DNA from: Triops longicaudatus | Lineage: Eukaryota; Arthropoda; Branchiopoda; Notostraca; Triopsidae | Assembly: GCA_022885665.1 (NCBI GenBank) | Contig: JAGQDJ010000161.1 | Coordinates: 1-64,000, forward strand | DNA length: 64,000 nucleotides | Direction of reading: 5' to 3' | Shown here: positions 13,201 through 25,200 of the stretch, one piece after another | Position numbering within the stretch: the stretch's first letter is position 1 | How the letters are laid out: each line of letters opens with the position of its first letter | The notes under the pieces: generated by a model | Database searches by the model: none | What the model was told of the DNA's origin: nothing | What the model saw: only the letters and a program-made list of their open reading frames with translations | Program-made: the position numbers and the translations under genes

Positions 13201-16200
13201 AGGCCTAATCAATTCTACGTACATAAGTACCCACGTACTTATACCCGTGTGCGACCCTAAATACCGGGTCAAAAGACACCATATGCCACTATTTTTGGAA
13301 AATCGTCCGTAAGAAGTGGTACGGTTCCAAATGAACGCGTATGGAAGCTGTATCACTTTCTTTTGAGCAGCAGGTTTAACGTAATTCCACGGGTTTCAAT
13401 GGCGTTTAAAAACGTTTTAACGTATCTTGATTAGTAAAATTAACTTCACTTGGAATAGTTGCTTAATCTGATATTAAGAAATGGGTTTAGCGAGTAATAA
13501 GTACTTAATTCGTTGTTGGAAAGTCTTGCAAGCCTAAAAGACGCTCAGCTTGTGCAACGTCAACAAAGAAAGCGTCATCGACGGTGGCGCCTCCGCGGTT
13601 CGCTCCACGTGACCGTGGCAACATCACCGTGTTGGGACACGTCAAGGAATTAGCACTTGAAACGTTTCTAAGGACCGGGCCAGGCCATTTTCCACATGTT
13701 GCCACAACAAAAGTTTTACAAGATGGGAAAAGACTGGTTTCCGGGAGGGATTTCAAAGCCCAGAACTTGATGCTTCACCGTTATCTCTTCCTTAACGTCT
13801 CTCCGGGCATCTTTGAAACATCCTTCAAGTCTTCAACTTCTCTCTGTACATATGTGTGAGAGACGTGCTAATCAGTATGCGCCTGTGTTGTACTACATTA
13901 TTTTCTGTGATTCTGAATCATTTTGACAAAGAATAGGGAAAAAAGCCCCGGAAATAGATCCTTTTCAAAGATAAAGAGCTCTAATTAAAACTAGCATATG
14001 TGTTAAATCCTGAAAGAATGGCATTTCACCCCCTGAACCCCGTACATAGTGAAAATAGTGCAGCTAGTTCGTTAAAGCAAGGTGCTGCGGGTGAGGCTTT
14101 GCTAATTGGGGTATGCAATATGAAACCTTGTGTATAAGTTACTGACAAAAGGCGCACCATGACTTGGCGCTAATGACTTCCAGTTTTATTTTTAAAACTT
14201 TTCCTTTCTTTCTCGCATCCAACCTTTCGCTTAAGGATGAAATGCTTTCTTTTAAAACAAGAGCGTTAAGAGATATCTGTGTTTGCCATTCGAGTCAAAC
14301 GCAGCAACAAAGTACGTACCAATAAAAATAAAAAAATAGTACAACGAAATAAAATGTAAAAAAAAAATATAGATGAAAATTCAAGGGACTTTCGGCGTAC
14401 CGAAGTATAGCGGAAAAAAGGTGCCAAGTGTTCAGGTGAAGAATCACACCGGGATATGAAAATTCGTTAACAACTGTCAGAGCTTTTTGAACCTAAGTAA
14501 ATTCCCTGTTCTCCAACCCATAAAAACAACAAAAAAGCACAACTCGAAGGGCAAATGAAACGAAACGCTTTATCCCCAATCGTCCATTTTAATGCCATTT
14601 TGAAAAGTTCTTTTTTTATTTTCGTAACAATTTAGGGCGTTTTAGCATTGCTAATCGGTACCTAAAAACCGTTCACACACAGCTTTTAGCCACCGTGTTA
14701 CAAAAATGTAGGGCTATTCCCTAACTCGAAAAATTTCACACACCAGTTACATTTCCTTTTGTGTTTCAACCGTCCTTTGGTGTCCGATTTCAGCTACAAA
14801 ATGGTCCAAGTTCATGGTCACGTCCACGTCCTACCACCCTTTTATCCTAAAAATGTGACTCCCTTACATTGACGGAGTTAAACCAAGTTATTATGAGTGT
14901 GTTTTACGATTTTGCAAATATTATACGCGCATCACATAGGTAATATTTCTGGGAACGAAGTTTTTTCTTTTAAAAAATTGACTACCACATCGAAGAGTGT
15001 TTAAGACAAAAGAAAGTGAACAGCTTTCCAAGCTGAAGACTTATTTTTTTCCAGAACATATTTTTTAAACACACATTTAAAAATTATTAAAAAGTTTAAG
15101 TATACTTATTTTAAAGATAATTCTAAAATGTATTTTACACACTTTTTTTTGCAAAGAAGAGTATTTTCTACAAAAAAAAGCATTCGCTACAAGAAATAGT
15201 ATTTTTTAAATACATTATTTTATAGCTTTTTATCAGAACGATTATTACTGAAAAAATAAATAAATATTTTATTTTTTAAAAAAGGAAGATTTATCAAGAC
15301 AGAAAAAAAGGCGAGAGAGAGGCCCCGGGAGGGAAGTTGCACGAATTACGGTGCTAAGGGCCAAAGCAATTTCTCGAAGGTCAGCCCCCACGTTAGAAAC
15401 GTTCTATACGTATTTATATATCTTCCAACTTTTTTTTTCTTTCTTGAAAAGAAAGAGAAGAGAGAGAAAGAGATAACAGAACGCCCAAGTCAGGCAGTTT
15501 TCAGGTATATGCCACGGCATCCTTTGCATGCCAATGGCCCTCACCATTTTGTTAGGCTAAAAAAAAGTTGAGGCAAAAACCTTGAACACTTTTCTGGTTA
15601 TGAAAAGTATTCATTTTTCACCCACCGTTTTGACAAACACTTGAACAAAACGATATTACGGAAATAATTCATCAACGAAGATTGAAGCCCAAGAATCTGA
15701 AATTAATCAATAAATGAAACAGACAAATCAAAACTCGTTAGAATGAACATTAGAACACAAATAAAATTATTCACGTAATAAATGCAAAGCCATCTTCAAT
15801 AAATAACTAAAAGAACTTATAAGACAAATTGATCTAAGTAAATCGACAAAAATCTGTAAGTCACACCGGAAATGAGCTTCATCAATAACATGTAAATAAT
15901 ACATACATTGCCATAGGAAAGAAATTAAAGATCGACAAAAGACACTTCAGATTTTTTCGCAAGATAATACCAATAACAATTAAAAAAAAATAACACCCAG
16001 AGAAGTTTACATTCAATTTGATAAATAACCCAACAACAGAACAATTAAATATATCGGTAAAAAATTAAAATAGGCGAAATAAATTAATTAATTTAGCTAA
16101 ATTGAATATATCATTTAATTTATCTCAATCTTATGTAACTTAATTGGCACTCTTTACATGTGCAAACAGTTCAAATTACAAAAATGTGCGGTTTGTAATT

Positions 16201-19200
16201 ACTGCAATGTTTATAAAGGCTTTATAATTGTTAGAAAGAATGATTTGAAAACAAAAAGCATTTAAAAAATTAAAAGTCTTTTAAAAAGAGTGAAATTCCA
16301 TGGTTCACGTTGAGACTGACCACGAAATATACTTCAGATACCTATGGGGTATATTTTTGTTTGGGGTTTCGTGGTAAAGCGAAGAGAAAACGAAAAGAAA
16401 AAAGGGTGGAAATAAAAGATGTAGCGAGCCAGATTGGGACAAAAGGCACATACATCAGTTCACCAACAAGGGGAGCTTGAAGAACGTGGCATGTCTCCTA
16501 GCTATTGCAACCCTATTAAAAGACCTATCTTAACGCATACGTTTGAGTCACGCCAAAGCTTTTTTTACGGAATTCAAGTCCTCTCGTCAACTTTTTTGGA
16601 GAAGACTGCGGGTACGTCTTTGCATTGCAACGTCTTTCATTGTTGCAGCCATGCAACTTCTCCCCCTTGTGTGCCTTTTAACACTCTTCGGAGCCTTGCC
16701 GACTCATCCAAATTTGTTCGACTCTGACAAGTGCTCTACGGAATATAACACTGGTAAAAGAGTTAAGAAGGTTCGAGAAGGGAGTATAAAGCTTCATTCT
16801 TGTGTATATTTCATTGCTACGTCCATCTAAACACCGAAGCCGCCCTACCGAATTTCAGGTTTCGCGACAGTTGCGATGGAACCGTAACCGGAGCGAGACA
16901 CGATGCCCCGGCGAGAAGCGTTCAAGAATGCCGCGCTCCTTGACGAGTCTGTTAATCCTCCTAATTCTGTTTTTTTTTCCAAAATTTTCCTGGTTTGAAG
17001 AAATATAGCGTACTAGAAAGTCCTTTCATAATATAGCGTATCAGAAAGCCATTTTTAAGCCTTTCATAGTAAACTTTGGAGTTTCTTCTAGAACTAACAT
17101 TCTAACAGATTAATTTACCCAGATTTCAAGAAAAACCGTCTAACTGTTCTGTGTGAACTCAAGGTACGTTCCATTTTGTTCTACTACTGTCAAAGCATTA
17201 CATACTGGTAGGCTACACGTTTCTATTGAACAATTCTTCAACAATGAATACTGTTCGATTTTCCAAGCCCGTATGCAGGTTTGATCCTGCAGGCCGTTTC
17301 CAATAGCTTGCAATCAAGCACTACCCGGCGTTCTTTCACCGTTCCCCCGCGTCGTGACCTGAAATAGCCCGGTAAGCGCTGCGGCAGCCGTCACACTTTT
17401 GTTCGATTGCCCAAGCCGTGCCCGGATAACGTGGCACAGTGCCCCGAAGCCGCTCTTGGTCGGCAAGTTCGTTATCGTTCCCCACAGCGCATCCATCTCT
17501 CTTGAAGCATTTCCACGGCTCAGCCTCTCGTTTTCTAATTCTCTCCATCTTAGCTGTCAAAGTTTTTCCCAAGGTTTTGCGTGTCCACTCCAGAGTGATG
17601 AATGTGTCCTGGCTTTGTCGCCCCCTGTAACTACCCTCCCTAAACCCCAAACCAATATGAAATGACTTTTGAGTCCCTTTATAAGGGCATTGGAACCTAA
17701 CAGGCTGTAAGTAACTTAAAGAGAATTGAACCTTTTCTAACCTAACAATAAGCTCTGTGGTTTCAAGTCTACCGAAGACACTAAGTACAAAAAAGTAAGC
17801 ATTGACCTGGCCACGAAGAAATAAGTAACTCTGACGTATTCAAAGTATTCAAAAAAAAATCTCTACGGACGCTGCTGAAATGTAAAGGATCTTGTTCAAA
17901 CGCGTTGAAGGAAAGACAAAGACAAGAATGTGTGTCTAGCCTACACTGTGCTCAACCAACGCCCATTTCGATATGTGGCGAAACGGTTCCGAAGGCCTGT
18001 TGATGACAAAGGACCACCTTGTCTCGTTTTCCAATCAAACCACACATGTGCCTGCATATGCAATGAGCCACATCGTTCACTCCGTTTCTTGTTTAGAATC
18101 TTCTCTGTAACCAATCTCTCCCAAGAATTCTGTAAGGAAGGTAACAATAATAGAAACACAGGGATACCTAGGCCCCCAATCAAGCCTACAAATGCTATAT
18201 ATGAACAAAACGAGAATGGATCACTAATGGTCTAACAAGACCCGTTTTTCCCAGACCAAGAGGTTGACCGAAGAAAACCCACACGACAACTTTAGAAAGG
18301 AAGAACAACACTCGCACTCACAAAAAAGACCCTTTTGTTGGTCAAGTGGATAGGAATGCCAAGTTCCTGAATCATTGGTTCCGAGCAAACGACAAGAGGA
18401 ACACGACCGCTGACACACATACGCACACTCAAAAAAAGACAAAAAATCCTTCCAAAAATATTTTTAAAAATTCCAGATTTTTTATTTAAAAGTGACATTC
18501 TAAAGGAAACAATGAAAACAGAAAATTAAGCCTTATTTACATGAAAAATTTTAAGAACGCACAAAATGTGCATTTTTTCCCTGCGTTCTATTTTATTTTA
18601 TTTTTTTTCTTAACTGCTTACTTCGGCTTTGTCACTGTCTATGGTAACGCCATGCTTAATTCATTATTACTGTTTGTATAATCGTTATATTGACTGAATT
18701 TCAGTAAATTTCGTATAATTTTCTGTGTACTTCATTGTTCCATTGTGTAGGTTTTTTTCATTGTTTTCAGGCTATTTTTGATTAATATTCCACTGGAATA
18801 AAAAAGAAGTCTAGGGGTGAACACGGTTCTATTGGAGGATTTGTTTTGGGTGACCGTGTTTGAAACAACCAGGGTCCCGCAAAGGGGTTGACGGTATCAG
18901 TTAAGGGCCGAAACTGATGGATGATTACTGGTGTTCTCGGTCGACAAGTCTCATTTATTTACACCTGGTCTGGTTTTGCATGTTTCCAAACCCCCCAAAA
19001 AATATAAAAAAATAAGGTTTGCTGCATAGGACCCAATTGTGGCCCAAATCCTCGATTCAACGCGCTGTCTCCACCTAAGATGGATAGTTCATCGTCTTTC
19101 GTAGTTTTCTCTAACATTCTTTCGGGAAGATCCAATTAAGCACAGAAGCCCGATTGGACTGTCTCCATACAATGTGTGTAACTTTCAACCACTGCCATTC

Positions 19201-22200
19201 GTCATTTAAAAAAATTGGGAATAATTCCATACAACACTATATACGTGAGGAGCGTGGGAAACGGACTATGCAAATGAAGCTACAATAGCGTACTGTACCC
19301 GACCGACGTGGAAAGGGTCAATGAAGGTCACGTGGGCTGCTCATCCTTATATCCTTATCTCTGGCAACCCCAAAATGAGCCATAAACGCAGAAACGACTT
19401 TTGACACCTTTCAACGGTAATTCTCAGGTTTTACGGGATGAGTTACAGGAATTGTGTGTGAAAGCGGGACACAACCAAAAAAAAAATTGAATTCAGGGAT
19501 AATCACCACCTTCAACACTTGCATGCTTTGGGGACCTAACGTAACCTCGAAACTCACTGGAAGGCTAAAAACACAATATATAACGCTTTGTTCCGTTTTT
19601 TTTCTCCATACTCGATTGGCAGACTTTAAAAGGCTCAAGTCGGCGTTCTTTTGAAAATTTGGGGGACTTTAGACGACCTGCTGAGGACGATGACAAACCT
19701 TTTGTCGGGCCTTTGGTGATCTTCAGTGTCTTCAGGGTACACTACGTACCAACGTTGGGAACATGGTACTTTTAGGTACAGTACTGTAATGTCTTACCAC
19801 CTTACACCCTGCTAACACACCCTACACCCTCGAGAGCTTAAGGTCTATTTATACACTCTTACTGCCAAGGGTTAAAAGTCAAGCTCCACCCCCTTATTTT
19901 GGCCCAAATTACGGGTTCACTTTCGGTTTTCAAAAGAGGGGCGACAAACAGCCCCCTGTACTCCCCATTCGGAACACTTGAAAGCAACCCTGAATGTGAC
20001 AAACGCATAAACTTAAGTGTTGGAGAGGCGGTCAGAGACAATTTGGAGACAGAACGGATTTCGCTTTGAGGACAATAGACCGTTATGGCTTGAGTTTAGA
20101 TTAAAACAAGCTATTTTCTCAGATTAATAGGGAATATCCCAGAAAAAAGGAAAGTGATGAGATGTTCATTGTAGTGTAACAAGAAATATGCAGAAAATCT
20201 TGAGATTGAAATAATACTAAATTCCTAGCGTACATATGGCGCATGAAGATGTAGTCGATTTTGGTAGCACAGATTTTGTATCGATTTTTATAGCATTTCT
20301 GAAGGCACAGAGATGAAAAGGTTTTATTTTTATTGTTGTTTTTTTTTTACTTTATTTTTTTAGTTAGTTAGTTTACGTAGAAACTTGGCTAGATGGCAGT
20401 ATTGAAGGTGTTAAAACTCCACTACATCACTGTTACGTAAACGTTGTCGAGTTTAGCACCAAAGACCGTATAACGAAACTTGGCATTACGCGCAAAAAGA
20501 AAATTTCCACGAATTTTGCTGTCAATGTTTTCTGAGAAGGCAAAATTTTTGGATAGACAGTTATGTAAATTCTGCTAAGAATTTTGGGCATTCATGCATA
20601 TTTTGCGGTCGGATGAGCACTGAACACTTCAAGTGTGTATATGTCAATCACATTTCAAGCCGGGTGAAAGACAGCTTCGCTTGTTGCGCCATTTGCTGCC
20701 TTTCCAAACCTACTACACTACCTTGACTGCAATCACCGAACATTCCAGGCTTGCCTTATAAGACGAGGTTTACACCATAACGCAACTTGCCCTGCGTCAT
20801 AACCCGAAACCGTTCACTCCAGATTTACATTGATAGACGTTTTCAACAATGAAACTTCGCTTAAAGTAAGTTGATGTTAGCCTGAAATCTCGCTTAACGT
20901 CTTTAAAATGCTCTTTTGAGTAGTTCGCGCATGTAACTCACTTTACGTAAGTAATGCGTTCCTTAGCGCAAATCTCTCATTAAAACGCTTTTTTCCTCAT
21001 GCAAAGAATTTGTGCCCTTAATAAGTACTTAATAAGTTATCTCGTGATTTACAGCTCCGAACACTCTAACCCTCGCTTAGCGCTAACAATGCGTTTCGTG
21101 TGGTTTCAAATGGCCCTGATTTGCATCAAAGCACGGATTCCTTGCGTCAAACGGGGTTTAGCCGTTACACTGGGTACGGTTTCTGTGTGTTAACGTACTT
21201 TTACTTCACTCACTTAAAACAGCACTTAATATTACAATACTCTTCGCTGTGTAACAATTACCGCAATTGCACGTTTTCGCACCCAAAACTCTTGCTTGTA
21301 CAGCTGTGGTCCATAATTGCGTTTGTATTGCCCTAACGTTCGGCAATGTACCCTGCGTCCAAGATATTTATTCAACCTTAGGGGGTGAAAACCCTTACGT
21401 TCAGCGCTTGAGGTAACCTGGGTTCGAATTGGGGTGAAAACCCATTGAAATAACACGAAAACCATTGCAATAAAAATAATAATAATATTCTCTCCCCATC
21501 GTTGGCACAGCTGTGGTATAGTATTGTAAAATTTCATTGAGGTGGACATGATTTTCCTTTTCACGGGTATCAAGTGACCTACTCTATTGTTAACTAGGCT
21601 CAGAATCTTGAAAGCAGGTAACGCATAACAATATAAGGTCCTTTAAGGTGCGCAACAATGCTCCAAGAAGCAAAAAAGGACGTTTACATTTAAAGCAAGT
21701 CAAGTTAAGGGAAGTTTTTCGAGTGAAAGCCTTTAATTGAATGATGTTCAGCGTTAGATGACGTCGCTGGGCAGTCCTTACACCCTTGGGGCGGGGTAAG
21801 AAAGAAGTTCTCAGCGGAAATTTATGCAAAATTGGAGATTTTCCTGTTGGAGAGATTTTCAAAGAGTTTCCAGATTTTGTAGGAGAAAATGAAGTTTCGA
21901 ATTTTTCGAGATTTTCAAAAGCTGGAGGAAAATGAAGACGAAGAAGGGACGAAAAGGGAGGTTGAGGGTTAGAAGCTTTCGGGGTCCATTTACTGTGTGT
22001 GCAAGGTTCGTATATTTCTATGTTCCTTGGCCAGAACACTCGCCGACATTGTCTACCACGGTCCATCAGAACCACATGCGCCGTCTCGTATAACCATTAG
22101 CAATCACGGAAGAAGACCCGAGAACGAACGAAGCAAGGAGAAGCATCTTTCTTTGTTTGCTTCCTCTGGGCTTTTGGGTGGGGGTAAGACACATACGAAC

Positions 22201-25200
22201 GCTAATACTTTTAGGGTTTAGATATCTTTTATGTTTGTTCGCTTCCCATTTAGTTTCAGGGGTTAATGAGAAGTACACAGTGGGAAATATGAGGGGGTTG
22301 GTAGCCCAGCAAGGGTGGTTCAATGTGGCTGTATTGCAGTATTGGCAGTGTGTCAGATTCTTTAAAAGGCTAGAGTTGCTGCCAGAAAGAAGAAGAAAAA
22401 ATAAATAAATAAGAGATCTACATGTGTTGGATATGGTCATGGGTGTTGGGATGGATGGAAGATGGAAATGAAAGGTTTTTGGGTTGTGCTAACGGGGAAG
22501 AAGTGCAGTTACCAAACCGGCTGGACATTGTTGGCTGCGAGGCATTTAAGAAAGATTTAAGCCATGAGGAAGAATGGAGAAGACGGAGAAGAAAGGTAGG
22601 TGAAAAGGGACGTAGGATGGAATGCTTGTGTATGTGGAATGAGAGGCCTGAGCACCTTTTTGGTGGGGTAAGCGTTTACCCGAAGGACCTAATCTTTCAA
22701 AAGAAATTGAGAGAGAGAAAAAAAAGAGGAAAATACAATTTCAAAAAAAGGTTCGAATGGATGATCATCGGAGTCAAAAAGTTTACCATAGAGGCTTTTG
22801 GTTCTGTTTTGGGGTTAAGAATGTTTTCAGGGCCAATGGTCGGTCAGGAACTTTAAAAAATGGAGAGGTTTTCGATTATGGAGGGAGACAGGGTAGATTC
22901 GTGATTGTGGCAGTCTGGAATACGGTGAACTTGTGGTTGAATGTAGATCTAAAATTTTACACCAATTAGAAGTGCTGGGGTACTCAGTTTTAACCATGTA
23001 CTTTATTAAACAGGTCAAATACACGCTTAAACGCGTTGAAAGAATTGTTCAACACGCTTTTGCTGTGCATAATTTCAGAATTTATTGTTGAAATGCGACA
23101 AACTCATTGTTGTGTACGAGGTTCTGCTTCATTGTTACGAAACATAACAAAGAATTTTGTTTTACCTAAAGGCGATTTTCATTGTTGGCAAGAATAAAAT
23201 AAAGAGTTGTGGCTTCACTGTTCTATTGCTCTGCAGGGGGAAACTGTCTCAACAATGAATTTTTTATATTAGACTGAATTCGCTGTTATATTGAAATTCA
23301 AAATTCACTGTTGGAATATAATTATTGACATACAGTGAAGTTTGTGACTGAGCGTTGATTCGAAGTTTCGCAACAATGCGACGGGGTACGTGTGGTTCAT
23401 GTACGTGCCGTGTACTTGTTAACTTAGAACAAGTCTTGTTCACGGTTCAACGTGGTGTTAAACACGATTTTACGGGATTTAATTTCAATGTTCAATCAGG
23501 TTTAGATCCCTGTTCTGTCTTGGAGAACTCAATTTTGGCGTCAACCTGCTCTCTTCAAAACTCTCGAAAATCGACCATTTTTCAAGCGTTGCTGGACTAA
23601 AAAGGCTTCAGGGGTTAAACATCGAAAATTTTCTTTTCTCTCAGAGGGTGAAATAGCAACTAGGGAGAAGCTGGTGAACCTTAGAAGCCAAGAATAGAAG
23701 TCCCAAACGAAAGAAAAGAAGTCCCAAAAGTCAGTACCGGGGTACAGTACAGTACTGTGCACTGAGACCACTTGCTGTGTCCTTTGACGGTTGAATGAGG
23801 AACAAGTTCTTGAAAACGCACTGAAAAGGGTGACAGTCCGAAGATGGACATCCTGGGGGTGAAAAGGAGGGTTAAAAGGCAAAAAGATTGAAAAGTGAAC
23901 GTCAACCCTTGCACTGACAAGGGGTGGGTGGATGCCAGTCGCTCGTTTTCGTGAGTTTCCCAATTGGAAAGCTTCTTAATTTCTGCCAAGCGTAAAGATT
24001 GTCACACCTTTTTTGAGCTGACGGCGCACCTGCACTTGTACGCATTCAAGGGACGCCTTTTTTGTTGGGTTATTTCCCTTATTAACCCTCTAGATCGAGA
24101 TCACAAAAACCTTGTCATACAGGTGACACTTACTACCCTTTTGGCGGTACTCCCGGGTACGTCGGGTACTTAAACGCATGTCTACTTTTTGTGTCAGCTG
24201 TTGTTCTCACGTTAGTACAAAGTCGAAAAATAACATCTTTTCCGAAATTCCAAATTTTATTTCTTCACTATCTCTTTGATTGACTCTTCATCTTTTTGTG
24301 CCTTTGGACAAAATTTGAATCATCTATTTTTGATTGTAAACTTATTTTAAAGACGTCTCAAAAGTGTTCGCTCCAAAAAAATCAAATAATTTTAATTTTG
24401 TAATTTCTTCTATTTTTATAAAATTTCTGTTAATTCGTAGAAATGTTGGCTTGACTTTAAGTAGTATGACACTTTGTGGTAAGTCAAATTTCCCTTTGAA
24501 GAATGTGAAATTTTATGTCTTGTAGTCTCGCACCATCAAATGTTAACAAAAAGGGGTATTGTTCCATACGGTTTTACCTGCGCCTAATGCTTTTTTTTAG
24601 GATCTCGTCAAGCCAGCACGTAAAAATAAAAATTTACTTTTTACGGGGTTTCACAGCAAAGCGTTCCAAAAGAGCAAAGAGACACGGCAAGAAGAAGAAA
24701 AAAGAAGATAGTTGGCACGTCGCTAGCGTTGCTAATTATACCCTGTCGTCGCCGAAGCCTCGTGAAAACGGTTTTACAGCCCTTTGCTTTAACGGGGGTA
24801 AATAAGGGTTAACTTGCTCATTCCTTAAGGAATTCTTTTTTTTCCTGGCACTGGCATTCATTTTCGCCATTTTTTTTGTCTTGGAATTCTTTCTTGTGTC
24901 CTAAGGACCAAGTTGTGCGTAAAAATTTCGGTTTTCTAAACGAAGGAAGCGGAGTTTAAAAAGTCCTACGAGTCTTTCACGCATTTCATACCCAGCGTCT
25001 TTATCATAAATTAGGTAAGTTTTTAAGCCCCTGGAGGCGTTTTGCCAAAGAATTTTTTTCCTTCTTTTGGGAGGGTCTGTTGTTACTGATTTACTTTTGC
25101 GCGCAACTGGCAACGGCAGCTCGCCTATTTTCTTTGTTTGTCTTGTGCGTCCATTGACGCCTCGTAAAAATGTTCGGAAAAATGGATTCGATTTCTCGTT

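Noticed and set aside
17270..17300. GCAGGTTTGATCCTGC, resembling a tRNA T arm
   Set aside because: No acceptor, D or anticodon arm at the right distances.
21590..22075. 161-codon minus-strand frame
   Set aside because: No domain, and it lies within the ephrin intron with no splice sites that would use it.
22422..22856. 144-codon plus-strand frame rich in Arg, Glu and Trp
   Set aside because: Composition follows the purine-rich DNA; no motif or splice context.
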